Shown piece after piece: positions 11,525 to 23,939 of a DNA stretch of 64,000 nucleotides. Under the pieces are notes generated by a model, which saw only the letters and a program-made list of their open reading frames with translations, was not told where the DNA came from and did not search any database. Both the position numbers and the translations under genes were made by a program. Location of the stretch: the NCBI RefSeq assembly GCF_020497125.1, contig NC_059082.1, positions 62,264,948 through 62,328,947 on the forward strand, in the 5' to 3' direction. The DNA comes from Mauremys mutica. Its lineage: Eukaryota; Chordata; Testudines; Geoemydidae. Position 1 is the first letter of the stretch. Each line of letters starts with the position of its first letter.

Positions 11525-11538
11525 ATCAGATTTATAAT

Positions 11539-11728
11539 AAATAATAGGAGATATACCAATCTCCTAGAACTGGAATGGACCTTGAAAGGCCATCAAGTCC
11601 AGCCCCCTGCCTTCACTAGCAGGACCAAGTACTGATGTTTGCCCCAGATCCCTAAGCAGCCTCCTTAAGGATTGAACTTACAACCCTGGGTTTAGCAGGT
11701 CAGTGCTCAAACCACTGAGCTATCCCAT
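11539..11728 (-). mobile_element. Cry I-like tRNA-derived SINE
   Basis: Read on the minus strand it opens with a tRNA-like GGATAGCTCAGTGG A box, then a B box (AGTTCAATCC). A unique body follows (GGATCTGGGGCAAA, ACTTGGTCCTGCTAGTGAAG), then a CR1-like tail (TTTCAAGGTCC). The same family is seen on the plus strand at 57600-57780. This type is characteristic of cryptodiran turtles. The LINE at 7419-11524 is inserted at its A/T-rich 3' tail. Confidence 0.85.
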
Positions 11729-11734
11729 GCAGTC

Positions 11735-13140
11735 CTTCCTGTATGATTTGTCCATTTATCTCTCTAGCACCCCGTGCCATCGTTCTCTGCTTTCTGCATA
11801 GCTTCTTCCATAGTCCCAATTGGCCCTAACATCTTCACTGTTTTATCTCAAGGAATCTTCCTTTCTATTTTCATATTTATTTTTAATTTCCTTATCGAAC
11901 TCTCTTAATGATAAAGGAGTCAGTGAGCTCTTAGAGTCTCTATGTTCATTCACTGCTTGACCTCTGCTGAAACTGTTCACAAGCCTTGGGACAGAAGGAG
12001 TCAATTAGTGTCAACAGTTGAAACAGTTTTTGGTATAAACACCCGTCCACTAGGAATTGGACTCAGACCACACAAACTCATTTCACATAAACAATGAAAC
12101 AGAAATCATTATTCACCATATGAAGTATTATGCATCACAAGATCATTCAAAAAATAAACACAATGGCAGCTCAAGCCTGAGTTTTCTCCTAGTCATGATA
12201 TACTTGCTAATGTACCTTTTATTAGTCTAAATTAGAAAAAAAAACAGACACAGACTCAAACATCAGCAAGTAGCAGAGGTAAACTTCGAGTGAGCAACTA
12301 TTGTGAATTACTCAAAAATCACTTGCTAGGCTAAAAGTCAAAATGAACAGAGGAGCCTGAAGTTCCAACAGATCTGTCTGAATACTTGTAGAAATTGATT
12401 TAATTTTTGCAGAGTCAAATCAAACAAAAGCAGTCTGTTATCCTTTGGGATTTGAAATATACTGAATGTCTCTTGAGATTTTTTTTTCACCTGTCATAAA
12501 GGAAACTTGATCCTTTGGACTTGGGTCATCCAAAATAAATCTTTTCAACCCACATATGTATTCGCCCTGATTCTCAATAACACTAAGGCTGGTTTATGTC
12601 ATTTGATGAAAAATAAAAGTTTCCTTTATGACAGGTGACTATTTTTAGCATGAACTGAAGAATTCTTTTCTTCCAATTGCAACCTACATGCTGACTCAGC
12701 TTTGCAGCCCTCCTTTTTATTCCTATTCCAAGTAGCTTTCTTAAACTGCAAGGATACCGAACAAAAGCAAAGTTAAGTTGTGTTATGCTGCTTCAGCCAA
12801 AATAGTGGGACAAATTTGTAGCTGGTGTAAATTAGTATAGCAGCACTGGAGCTAGCTGAGGAGCTGGCTGATTATTTTCCTTTCCTTAAATGGCATCATC
12901 ATTTAGAGCCTGGATCTCATTTACATTAAGGCCCTTTTAAACTGCTCTGGCCTGAAACACCAATTGCATTGTCTCCTCTCTCCACTGTGGAATATCAGAG
13001 GTAACTTTGATTCCATTAGGAGTCTAGTTATAGGCTGCTGAGCTGAATTCACTTTGCACCAATGGTGCACCAGCACTGAGGCTCCCCTACTACAACATGA
13101 AATTGCTAAAGAGCTAAAATTACTAAGAGCTGAGATCACT
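11735..13140. other. Gene-free stretch holding one small inverted repeat
   Basis: Apart from the inverted repeat at 12487-12638, no gene or named repeat is recognised. A motif near 12920-12940 (TTTACATTAAGGCCC) recurs at 43505-43520, which suggests an unnamed dispersed repeat. Confidence 0.45.
12487..12638. mobile_element. Short inverted-repeat element (MITE candidate)
   Basis: Arms 12487-12508 and 12617-12638 are perfect 22-base reverse complements with outer ends TCACCTGTC and GACAGGTGA. The spacer of 108 bases has no coding potential. The size suits a MITE, or a solo foldback. No target duplication is evident because the left flank is a T run. Confidence 0.6.
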
Positions 13141-13154
13141 GAGTGCTGTGTTAA

Positions 13155-13834
13155 CTAGTGGGGAGGCCTGAAGCTATATTGATGAGTGGCTGGTGGAACA
13201 GAGCGGCTGGCAGAGCGGAGCAGTTCGCGGGACGGCTGGAGCAGCTCGCAGGATGGCTGGTGGAGTGGAGGGACAGGTGGAGTGGCTCGTGGTGAAGGCT
13301 GTGGCAGAACCCTATGGTAGAGGCGGGGCAGTTGGCCTCGGACCACGTAAGGTGCCCCTTAACACCGCCTGTGCCCCTCCCCATTTCCACCCAGGCTGGG
13401 GGGTAAAACTCTGCAGATAAACTTTTGAACTCCGGGGCTGCACTGACCAGGGACAGAAACTTTTGGGTTGTTGGCCTTTTGGGACTTTGGGTGATTTTTG
13501 GGTTGCTGGGAAACCAAAGAGAAAGGACATGGCCCAATTTGCTGGGATGGATCTTTGCTCATGGTTTGGTCTATGAACCCTAGTTGTGGTGTTTTCCCAA
13601 TTTAATGCTGATGTCGTCTACCTCGTATTGTTAAAGATTTTCTGCTACGCCGAGACTCTGTGCTTGTGAGAAGGGAAGTATTGCCTCTTTGAGGCGCCCA
13701 GGGGTGTGTGTAAGATTTTCCCAGATCACTGGGTGGGGGCTTGAGCCAGTTTTGTGTTGCGTTGTTGGGAGGGGACCCTTATGTACTGAACCCGGCCCTT
13801 GCTGCTAGCAACTCAGCCTGGCAGAAGGGTTACA
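13155..13834 (+). mobile_element. Solo LTR of an endogenous retrovirus-like element (left end uncertain)
   Basis: The right part (13680-13834) has the form of a turtle LTR that I recognise: a GAGGCGCCCAGGG block, TGGGTGGGGGCTTGAGCC, GAACCCGGCCCTTGCTGCT and an end in GGGTTACA. No LTR-sized repeat partner and no gag/pol/env are nearby, so it is solo or truncated. The left boundary may be the TG at 13147 but no duplication confirms it. Short open frames on both strands (13151-13562) are shadows. Confidence 0.6.
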
Positions 13835-14209
13835 GGCAAAATGCCCATTGACTTCAGGACTAGACTGTTCCTCAGGCCACTGGGAGATGAATTTACTGAG
13901 CCACATTCTATGCTTCATCGTGTTACATTCAGTGTGGGGGATGTAAGGAAGCTGGTCACAACTCTCTGATTCTCTGTCCAGTCCCATTGCAACCTAGGGG
14001 TTGCTCTAACCTTGGTCAGCTGCCAGCAATCCCCATGGGACCCTCTACAAGCTGAGCATAATCAGAGTTCAATAGGCTCTGGTCACTCTTCTTATGCCCA
14101 TCCCCTGTGCTGGAGACTGCAGGAAAAGTGGCACAGGAGACGGCTGTGTTGGCTATACACCACTGATGACTTCCTAGTGCCAAGGGAATGTCAGTGTCTG
14201 TAGCTCTTC

Positions 14210-14614
14210 ACAAGAACAAGGGGACAGTCAACAAAATTAAAACATGGCAAATTCATACTTTTTCACACAATGTGTACTTAGACTGTGGAACTCATTGCCA
14301 CTGGATGTCATTCAGGCCAAAAACTTATTTAAAAAACTAGTGAATATTTATGTGACTAATAAGATCATCCAGAGTTATCAGAATTAATTATAACAATATT
14401 TTTGGAAGGGATACTAAACCTCATTTCAGGGCGTAAGCCAATTCTTTAACTATTGGAGATTATGAGACTTAGCATGGGGTCATATTACCCCATGTCTTCT
14501 TGCTGCAGGGTTATTGCACATTCCTTTGAAGCATCTTGTACTGGCCAATAATGGAAACAGGAGACTGGGTTAGGTGGACCTCTGATCTGATGCAGTTTGG
14601 CCAATCCTATGTTC
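14210..14614 (+). mobile_element. CR1 LINE 3' end
   Basis: This carries the standard CR1 3' blocks in order. They are TGTGGAACTCATTGCCAC, GAGGCCAA-like (CAGGCCAAA), a CCAGAGTTAT block, GGGCGTAAGCCAATT, CCCATGTCTTCTTGCTGC, GAAGCATCTTGTACTGGCC and TAGGTGGACCTCTGATCTGA, ending near CCTATGTTC. It is 5' truncated and non-coding, as most CR1 copies are. Confidence 0.88.
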
Positions 14615-14619
14615 TTTTT

Positions 14620-17600
14620 TGTATTGCCTGAGTATTGCAAAGGGTAAGAACAAGGCAGAAAATCTGCCCCTCTGTATCTAACTAACCCCTTCATTTCCCC
14701 ACATCCCTCAATGAACCTTCACTGGATAATATTTTTATATCATTCAGTACAGTGCACTGGCAAATTATTTTGTGCCTTTAGCAGGCACTGAATCATTGAT
14801 GTGGGCTGAGCTTCCCTGCAAAAGCAGCTACAGACTATTGGCATTTCTCATTGATGGCAAATGACAGATGACTTCCCCGAGAAAATCACTTTGTACAAAT
14901 GATCCCTTTGTAAGATAATATCCATGGGTAATCCCATGCCAAATTTGTTTGTATTTTCCTCAACTGTGCTAATGAGACCTGATTTATAAAGCTCCAGATA
15001 AGCTTTCTTTCTTTAATACTTCAAAGAATGTCACCAATAACAATCTTCTAGAACCTGAACATGTTGATATCTTGCTAATCCCAAACCAAATAGATTTGAT
15101 GACTAAGATCCAAGCAGCAGAGCTGAAATACCCAAAGATATGAAAACGATGCAAAATATTTATCTGAAAATCAAGGTGACCTTTTCTACCTGAGCAATTT
15201 CTTTTGCACCTGAGGAACATTAAGAAAAAAAATAATTATGGGCTTGAAAGCAAAATCCTCTTTAACAAAATGAAGCTGGATATTTAGTTGCTGAATACTG
15301 CTACTGAAAGCCAGAATAACCGTACACTGTTAAATTGACATTCATATTAAATATTTCCACAGTTTATAGGACTTAATTAAGAAGTGCAAAACAAATTAAA
15401 AATTAATATAGCCAGAATTTGCAGTAAAGCAATGTAATGTGATCAGCAGGTTTCCTGATTATTGGTCAGCAGTGAATTGCATTTGGTCCCCCTCAGTGGG
15501 AAATGGATTAACCCATCTACAACATGAGGTGCTATTATTAATGTAATCGCAGTTGAAATGAAATGGGGATGCCAAAGTGCATTCTTCACAAAGTAACAAA
15601 GGATGCTAGGGGACTACTTAATAAGACAAGCATGACATTTCATAAGCTTCTACACAAGAATTCTGTAAATGTTAGTTTCTATTTGTATAACTAACATTTG
15701 CTAAAAGCTCTAAAGGCATTCAAATCACTGTTAGGTGAATGTATTAAATTTGGCATGAGAGAAAATTACAAATATAAACTGGGAAAGTATAAAATGCACC
15801 GAATATTTCAAAATATACATTGCTTGTAGGCAGCTGCATTCTTTTCAAACTAAAGGGCAACAAATTTTAAAGGGATAAAAGGAAAATAAATCTATAGAAC
15901 ACATTGCTGCATGGTAATATTAGAGATCTTACATTGAGGTTTTGGTAAGAAAGTTTTTGTTCTTTACCCCCCAAATTTAACATTTCCTCCTGTCTGAAAT
16001 GCAGCAATATTCAGTTTGGCACTAAAGGCAGGATTCAGGTACAATAACTTGGGAACCACCTGGAAAATGCAGTGGCCTTTGATACAATTGAGTGCCAGTG
16101 GCGGAGCGGGGCTGCTTCCACTGCACCGTACCTCTTTGCCCCCGGCTGGCCCCTCGCTCTGGGGACTCTGCCACCCCCTGCGCCATGTCGTATTGCCCCC
16201 ACGGGGGCCCACAAATATGTTTGGTGCTAGGCCACAAAAAGTTAATCTGGCCCTGGCCAGAAATCTTTCCTTCTCAATGGGATGCTGCATTGATTTCTAG
16301 CTTTTATAAATAGTGAGGTAGCAGACCTTGAAAATGCAATATTGTGATTTATAGGCAAGCTATTTGAGGTCATTTTAGAGGTTTCTAAAATGTATTTGTA
16401 ATAATTTTTTTCTTCCTCACAGCCCTGTTCACTTGGGCTCAAGATATTAATGTATCTTGGTTCTACAGGCAGAAGGATATGAAAAATCATATCAATAAAA
16501 TTCTCTAAAGCCATCCTAATTTTTTTCCCCTGTAAAATATATGGCGTAATCCAAGTAAATGATGGTGTGGTATAAAGATTTTATTGGCATTCCATTGGGA
16601 TGACTTGCATAAATCACAAGAGGCTGTCTGTAAACAAAGTTGCCTTATACCATGAGTCCAATTCGTGTGTTAGATCTGAGTAAATATTGCACAATAAATT
16701 AAGTTATTTGATGAAGTTTGCCCTTATTTTTATTCATGAATTGTCTGTGAATAGAGTGCAAAATTATTAAACTCCTTATCAGGCTGTTCGTGCACCCATT
16801 GAAATCAATGGCAAAGTTTTCCCTGATCCTATCCTGGAATAATTCCCTAGTGTTTGCAGCAGCTATTTTTTTGGTCTGCAGATCACTGGCAAAGAATGTG
16901 TTGAAAGTCCAGCATGGTATTTAATTTTGAACTCAGAATCTGTATAATTCATGACAGTAGACCACCAAAAGACGTATGCACCACTTGAATCTTCAAAATC
17001 GAGGTTAAGTGGTATTTAAATAGTTCATATAACTTGGTCTGGCTCTGTATATAGAGATAAATTTTACCCAACATGGACATGAAGGGGTCATAAATATGGA
17101 AAGATCGTTTTTTTTCTTTTGGATTTGAACAGATATTCATGATCAGCTTTTTCCACTCTTGATTCAGCTATAACTCTCTCTCAAAATAATAAGAGATATA
17201 GGCTCTTTATTTAGTTAATATATTTAGCAACCAACTTACACAGACAGTATGGGACTGATTCAAAGCCTATCAAAGTTTATGGAAGCACTCCCATTGACTT
17301 CAGTGGATTTTGAATCAAGCCCCATATTGTCATGGAGACCTATCCTGTTATGTTGGGTGATAATTCTTGGGTGATAAAACAGCCTTCTGTTGTGGGAAGT
17401 TAAACATTTTTTTAAGGTTCCTATTCCAAATAAGTTAAAACTTTTCTTAAATTTATAAAATGTGATTTCCATCTGGCAAAGATCCTAACTTGTTTTCCTG
17501 GCTGAAATTTTGTAGTAGATCAGAGCATAAATACAGATGACATCCACATTATTACCAAATAAATTCATTGGGAGCAATGCTATCACAGCAAATACCAAAT

Positions 17601-17640
17601 GAATTAACAGTGACAGGGCAATAAATTAGAAGTGTTATTT
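14620..17640. other. Gene-free stretch with one possible hAT fragment
   Basis: At about 16093-16255 a GC-rich piece ends in AATCTGGCCCTG, like the termini of common turtle hAT elements, but the left end is unclear and no duplication was found. CCATTGACTTCAGTGG at 17291-17306 is the core of a dispersed palindromic repeat. The rest is AT-rich with no recognised gene. Confidence 0.45.
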
Positions 17641-17649
17641 ATCTCTTTC

Positions 17650-18159
17650 TTACTGTTTACAAACTTGAACGCGTTCCTGATCTTTGGGGTAAAAACTGAC
17701 AATTGCTGGTAAATCATTCATGATCCTTTTGGCATTCAGTGCAATAACACAGACCTTTTCCCCCCAAAGATGTAACAGGTAATTTTCTAAGAATTCCTTT
17801 GTACATGAACATTGATTTATTATGCACCTTTTGTGAAAGATTAATAGAGAAGTAAGTGCCTTTCCATTCAGAACATTTCCCAATCCATTCTTGAGGGAGT
17901 TATGTGATGCGTGTGCATAATGCGAGTTCCCTCTATTGTCACCCACCACCACGTCCCTTCTGTTGACCTGGCAGTTGAAGAACCTCCCCACTGGTTGCTT
18001 GGAGTCTACAAAGAACTTCTGATTGGTTGGGACTACCTGGATGAGGGAATAAAGGATAAACCAGACAGAAACAGAGGAACAGCTTCCTGCCTGTCTGTCC
18101 TTTAGTGTTTGATTTGGAGGGAAGGCCTCAGATAGTATTTGAAAATTAGATTTATGTAG
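17650..18159 (-). other. Unexplained open frame of about 170 codons
   Basis: The minus frame is open from just after a TAG at 18160-18162 to a TAA at 17650-17652. It has no ATG in its first part; the first possible start is a GTG at 17991. It contains a stretch reading NCQVNRRDVVVGDNRGN and several Cys, but I recognise no domain. It could be chance, a worn element or an old exon fragment. I do not claim a gene. Confidence 0.2.
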
Positions 18160-18164
18160 CTATT

Positions 18165-20050
18165 TGTATCTGTAAGATTGTGCGTTTGGGCCTTGTCATT
18201 TATGCTAAGATAACAGATAATTGCATTTAGTGTCTATAAAGAATTTTCCCTGTAGGGTACCAAAGGATTTCTGTCTCTCATGCTGCAAAATGAGCACTGG
18301 GCAAGAAAAATAGAAGTGCTGAATGCTGATGATTGTTTAAACACAATAGACTCTGTGTCCATGCTTTGGTTGGATGGGGTCCACCACTGGATAACAGTTG
18401 GGTTCATGTGTTTTCATGCAGGTTGAAAAGGCATTTAATAAAGTTCTGACCATAATTTGAGTGCTAGTTTATTGATTTGTGGTTGGTGGCACATGGGGAT
18501 CCCCACTGCTTTCACAGGAGAAATTCCCTTTTATGAGAAGTGCAGTAGAACTGTGCTGAGTGAATGAATGTCAGAGATTTGCTGGTGAACTGACACAAGA
18601 AAAGCAAGGTTGCTGCATCACAAATTGCATCTTGTTGATTTGTTGTCTGAACTTAGTTTTTATTTATTCATAATGCCCTATATATGTACTATAGTTTATT
18701 AATCTGAGGCCTCCCTCCAGCACCCTACTATTAAATCTTTACTGACAAAATGGGGAGACACTGCCATTTCTGTGTGCGTTTTACTGAATGTGGACTAGCA
18801 AATGCAAATCAGTGAGGTTTTCCTTCTAGTCCTGAGCAGGATTGTGGAAAATCCAAGTACAGAGGCTATTCTGTCTTTCTCAGGTCTTATACCTGACTGC
18901 CTTCATGCTAGGAAAAGACTACAAAAGATTTAGACCATTGTAGAGATGCATTCCAATAGGATGTATTTTTGAGAGCTCCTAGTTCTACATGCTAATATTG
19001 GCCCAGAATATTTTATTTCAAGGGATTCTCAGACATTTGAGTCAGATGCACAGCAGTGGGATGGAGCAGTGCTGAGGATCTGGACCAATGCTCACATACT
19101 TACTTACCAGAATATAAAAGTTCTACAACAAAATGTACCTATGTGTGTGGAAATAAAATGACACTTGTGGGCATATCAATGTAAAGCAACAGTGCATCAG
19201 CTGTCTTTGTAACAGTACTGCACCAGGTTCCTATGTATATTAGAACATAGAATAATTCTGCATTATGCATGTGTGCTTATGCTCTTACTCGTATCTAATG
19301 ACAGGGCCTCTGTCACTTGTATTTGGAATTTCACCACTCACTTCCATGGGAACCGAGTTAGGCTAAGGCCCAGGGCTTATGCAAACCCCACACTACATAT
19401 ATATTTACCTGTGAACCTACCTAGAAAAGTTGCCTTAAAGCAAAACAACATGCTCTACAACGGGTGCCCAAAGCACCCAGCACAGATCTAAAGCGAGGCT
19501 CCAGGAATTGCTTGTTAGTTTTGCTCTTCTGTCATCCACAAGGTGTAATAAAGCCAGACTGAGGCACACATCCTTATCTGAAATCCTGAAAATAAACATC
19601 TACATATTTGTTTCAAAGCAGTTATGTAAGGAAAAGAATCATCGTGGCAGTAGGGTTTACTGGCTGGCTTCGCCTCTAGGTTCAACATTGTCACCTACAC
19701 TACAGCACATTAAAGAACAATATCCCATTACACTTGTCACTGCAATGAGCCACCCTTGTCTGAATTTCAGGATAGCAGCGTAGTCTGTTCGCCCCTGCTC
19801 ACCAACCCCAGCTATCCCAAAGTATTCACTGTAGTGAAACTGATGCACAAATAACAGAGAGAAAGAATGGCCACAGCCATCACTAAAAGAAACTGGATAG
19901 TAATAAGTGAGGGAGGTAGATGCCAAGGGATCGTTGACCACTTTCTTCTGCCAAGTGGGGCTCGAAAGCCTTCTGTAGTGTTTAGAATTACCAGGTGAGA
20001 CCTGTGGGGTGAGGGTCCTGAATCTTGTTTTTTATATGGGCATTATTTAT
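18165..20050. other. Gene-free stretch, nothing recognised
   Basis: AT-rich with only short chance frames. No repeat family, RNA gene or exon could be supported. Confidence 0.45.
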
Positions 20051-20059
20051 TTATGTATT

Positions 20060-20200
20060 TATTTCCTGTTAGCACCCAGAGGTCCCAACAAGGACCAGGG
20101 ATCCATTGTATTAGGCTGTACAAACACATATGAAAATACATTCCTTGACCCTAAGGGACTTCAATCTAACAAGACAGAGAACAGATGGAGGGAGAGTGGT
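20060..20200 (+). repeat. Ancient dispersed repeat (SINE/LINE tail type)
   Basis: The order GTTAGCACCCAGAGGTCCC, GGATCCATTGTATTAGGC, TGTACAAACACATATGAA and GGACTTCAATCTAA matches a repeat tail that I know to be frequent in bird and reptile genomes. A second diverged copy lies at about 21560-21660. Its family name is uncertain. Confidence 0.5.
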
Positions 20201-21544
20201 GGGATACAGCATACAAGTAAAGCAATCAGAGTGGTGATAGGTGATGTGGTTCATTATTTCCATGGTGTGTCTTTCTCTCCCCCTCACCCTTCTTACTATG
20301 TGCTGGCAGTTGTCTCCATCTCTTATCCAAGGGGTTGGCTTCCAGAGGTGGGGGTAGGATTTAAGGCCCCATGTGGTTCCACAAGTGTTCCCCTGTGACC
20401 TGCAGGATTATTCCTGATGTTGGTGGGTGGAGTCACTGAGTGGCAGGTCCCTGAAGATTTTTTTGGTCCAGGCAGAGACTTGAGTCCCATAAGCACTGAG
20501 TAATTCTGCCATTGGTGAGTATGTCTAGAGTGAGGGGAGGCCAGGCTGGTTCAAAGAAACATGTTTCACCTTCAAATAAATTGTAATTGATTCTATTTTC
20601 ATTGCAGGGAGAAAGGAAAATTGATAGTTCAAACTGATCTATCGTCTAAAGCGTTGACTATGCAGCACCCTCTACACAGAACTTCATTGCTCTCCAAGAA
20701 GCACTGTGAGAATGAAAGGTGGGTTTCAGCACCAGGACTGCTTCACAATAAATTTGGTGGAACGACTTGTGTGTGAAACTGAAAACAAAGGCAGTGTGAA
20801 GGCTACTACACAACTACTACAGGAAAAATAGACAATCAAAACCATTTTCCAGTTATACATAGCTATCTGTTCCCTACTGCTAATCCATTTACAGAGTTCA
20901 CCTTGTGCATGTTGCTTTACTTAAAGAGAGCTAGTGGAGAGCATTAGACCCAGATAAGAGAAGCTATACCCAATACGATACAAAATGTTTTTCTTCCTTC
21001 TACTTTCCTCCACTCATATGTCATGAGGTTTTGTTGTTCTTCCTCTGTGTTATAGGAGTGGTGCTGAATGCAGATGAGATCATACTTGGTACAACCTCAA
21101 CTTCTTATTTTCAGGTAATTAATTCTGGTGGCAAAAAATGTGCTGAGCTCTTTGGGAAATCTGGCCTCCAAAGGGAGGAGCTCTTTGGAGAGCACAGGGG
21201 CCCTGCATTAGTGAGAGTGATGCTACACAACCAACACCAAGCCTCCTGCTATCAGCAGCGAGACCAGAGACTAGTGTAGTTTAGTTTACTTAGCTGCATT
21301 CTAAGGATTGTGCATAAACCAAAATCTTTACAAAAAGACCTACTCCCAGCCTGCGCCCATTTTGGCCTACCCTCTTCAGACTATGGGAGCAGATAGAGCA
21401 GTGGCTTGAAACTTAATTCCACTCTACGTGGAGTACCAGGTCTGCTACTCAACCTTATTCACACCCTGCATGGCATTCATTCATACTTTCACCAATTTAA
21501 CAACACCGTGTTTTCTACTGTGCACCACCAATGGGTTGCACAGT

Positions 21545-21680
21545 TTTATAATGATTAGTATTATGGTAGCGTACCATTGGCATCAGGCCCCACTGTGCTA
21601 GGTCCAGGATAAACCTATAGGGTGACAGAGTCCTATCTCAAAGTCTTTATATAAAACAAGACTCAAGAAGTGAGGCTAAT
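21545..21680 (+). repeat. Second copy of the ancient dispersed repeat
   Basis: It shares the CATCAGGCCCCACTGTGCTAG block with the copy at 20060-20200, then a diverged ACAGAGTCCTATCTCAAAG segment. Confidence 0.4.
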
Positions 21681-21814
21681 AAACACTGGAGGGAAGATGA
21701 CTGGAACAGTAATGAAAAGACATTGTTCCATAGGCTAGTTGGGTGCCCAATGTCATGGAGCATGTTGCACAAAGGGAGGGCGATCTGTGTATGTGAGAGG
21801 AAGAGAGAGTAAAA

Positions 21815-21960
21815 TCTTGGGCAAGACACCTAGTTTCTCTGCCCCTCAGTTCCCCAGCTGTAAAATAATAGGACTGCCTAACCCCACAGGGATGTTCTGA
21901 ATATCAATGCATTAAAGGTTGTGAGGGTTTCAGATACAACAATAATAGGGTTGTATGGGT
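21815..21960 (-). mobile_element. MIR/CORE-type SINE fragment
   Basis: The plus strand reads TCTGCCCCTCAGTTCCCCA and GCTGTAAAATAATAGG, then an ACAGGGATGTTCTGA block, which is the reverse of a MIR core region. It is an old fossil fragment with no function claimed. Confidence 0.6.
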
Positions 21961-21999
21961 ATCTAAGATAGTTAGTACCTCTTTGTTTTGGATGAGTTG

Positions 22000-23900
22000 G
22001 AAATACTTTCTGAATAGTCTTCTATGTGTTGCTTCCATATTTCCCTTCCAGCCTGAACTAAAAACAGCAAACCGACACAATACAGAAGTGTAAAGAGGAA
22101 TGAGAAGAGTTAACTAAACTTGTTCAAATCTCAGTAGTTCAGTTCAAGCTTCAGAGGAAGTTTTGGGTCAGTTTTTACTTTATTCCGACTAGTTTGCCAG
22201 TTCCTAGCAATAAAACTTTGTGTGTGTTCAGTGACCTTGATCATCCACCTTTATTGGAATTCTTGTTTTGTCAGGTGTGCAGATATAAATGTTAGCTGAT
22301 GGGCTGAACTCTTTTTGTAAACATTTAGAAGTATCTGCCAAGGCCAACCTAAGTTTCATAGTGCTAGTTTCACTTTAATGCCCTTTTTTATCTCCCTGGG
22401 CACAGATGAAGTGTCAGCTCATGAAGCATATTGTAGCCTTAGCTTTCAGATTTATTTGTATTCCCCAATATTGAGCTCAAAAATATAAGGTGCTCAAGAG
22501 GAAAAACTCCTACAATTTCTCAGAGGCAAGCCTTATGTGATAGCTATAGAGCCTTACACTATGTCTTCCATATATCCTTGGTACGCTGATAGTAGCAGGC
22601 AACTAGTGCAGCCGTTGTAAGCAACTGGTTCTTCTGCTTTCTGGATTCCAAGTTCATGTGATAATCTCTCCTTTATTTTGCATTGCTATAGTGAGACCTG
22701 TTGATGGTGGAATTGTTTAGTGTCAGGCTAGTGTGCTAGAAGAAGTCACTGAAAAACTGGTTACAAATGGAATCCACATCAGCATTAAACAGAGGAAGAA
22801 GGAGAGGAAAAAATCATCAACTCAGAATGTCATTTTCCAATATTTCAGTATATCACAGTCATTGGGGTGCCAGATCCCGGGGTCTGGCAGAGCGGCACAA
22901 GGGAGCATTGGTCTTGGGGCTGCTCCATAGACGGCTGCTTTCCCAGCATAAATAGAGCAGTTCTCAGGGTGCTCTGATTCATATTGTCAGCTCACATCAG
23001 AGTGAAGCCACTGTTAGGGACATGCAGCATCGAGGAATCTAACCACGTGTCCTGTTCTTCAACTGCACCCTTTATGCTGTTGGCAGGGAGGGATGTTGGC
23101 CTCTAAGCTGGCCTTCCACCAGATTCTCTCATATACTGACCTGATACTCCCAGGGCTTATTATTCTAGCTCCATGGCAGAGTCTGCCAGAGGTGCAAAAG
23201 AAAGCAGTCATCCCGCATCACAGGATTTGACTCTCTGTGATGTATGCACAGAAGTTCCAGCATTATAAAACACATACGATTATCTCCCGAGGTTTGCTCA
23301 CATGTATCAAAACTTAAAACAAACGAACAAAAAACTGTCTAGCTTAAGTTTAGATATGCAGGCCAAGGTTTTCAAGAGACTGGCCATTTTGGTTGCCCCT
23401 GTTTATGGGGTGCTCAACTTGAGACACCTTAAAAAGATCATCATCAGAAACTGCTGAGCATCCTCCTTTTGCAAATTTGATCCCTTTCTGGTGTCTCAAA
23501 TTGGGCACCCAAAGTGGAGGTCTCCCCAGATTGCTAGTCATTTTTGATCACATGGGCCATGATTGCTACAAATTTCTTTCTTTCTAGAGCTCTTCATGAT
23601 TTTCCAGTTTTCTGGTCATGCATGGTTTTATAGTAGGGGTGCTGATGATGGAAACCATGTATTTGATGTTTGTTACTATTTCAAGTCAGAGGGTGCAGCA
23701 CCCCAATTTCCAGTACCACTGTGGTCATGTCCACTTTTCATATTGTTTTGTGGTTATGGTTGCATTTAGTTTTTCTCTTAAATTACAACAATTTGCAAAC
23801 TCAATAGTGTTGCCTGATCTTTATATTATGTATGAATTATATTGATTATTTAAGAATCCCCAGTTATCACTTTGAGGGTTGCCAGGTTCTTGCCCCAAGA
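22000..23900. other. Gene-free stretch, nothing recognised
   Basis: Short frames at 22733-22955 and 23563-23845 have no domain and overlap on several frames. No repeat family is supported. Confidence 0.4.
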
Positions 23901-23939
23901 TCAGGCCCAATATTATTCAAATTATTATATAGTTGGGAA

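Noticed and set aside
13151..13562. Pro/Ser-rich minus frames of up to 128 codons
   Set aside because: They fall in an LTR-like, GC-rich region on several phases with no domain.
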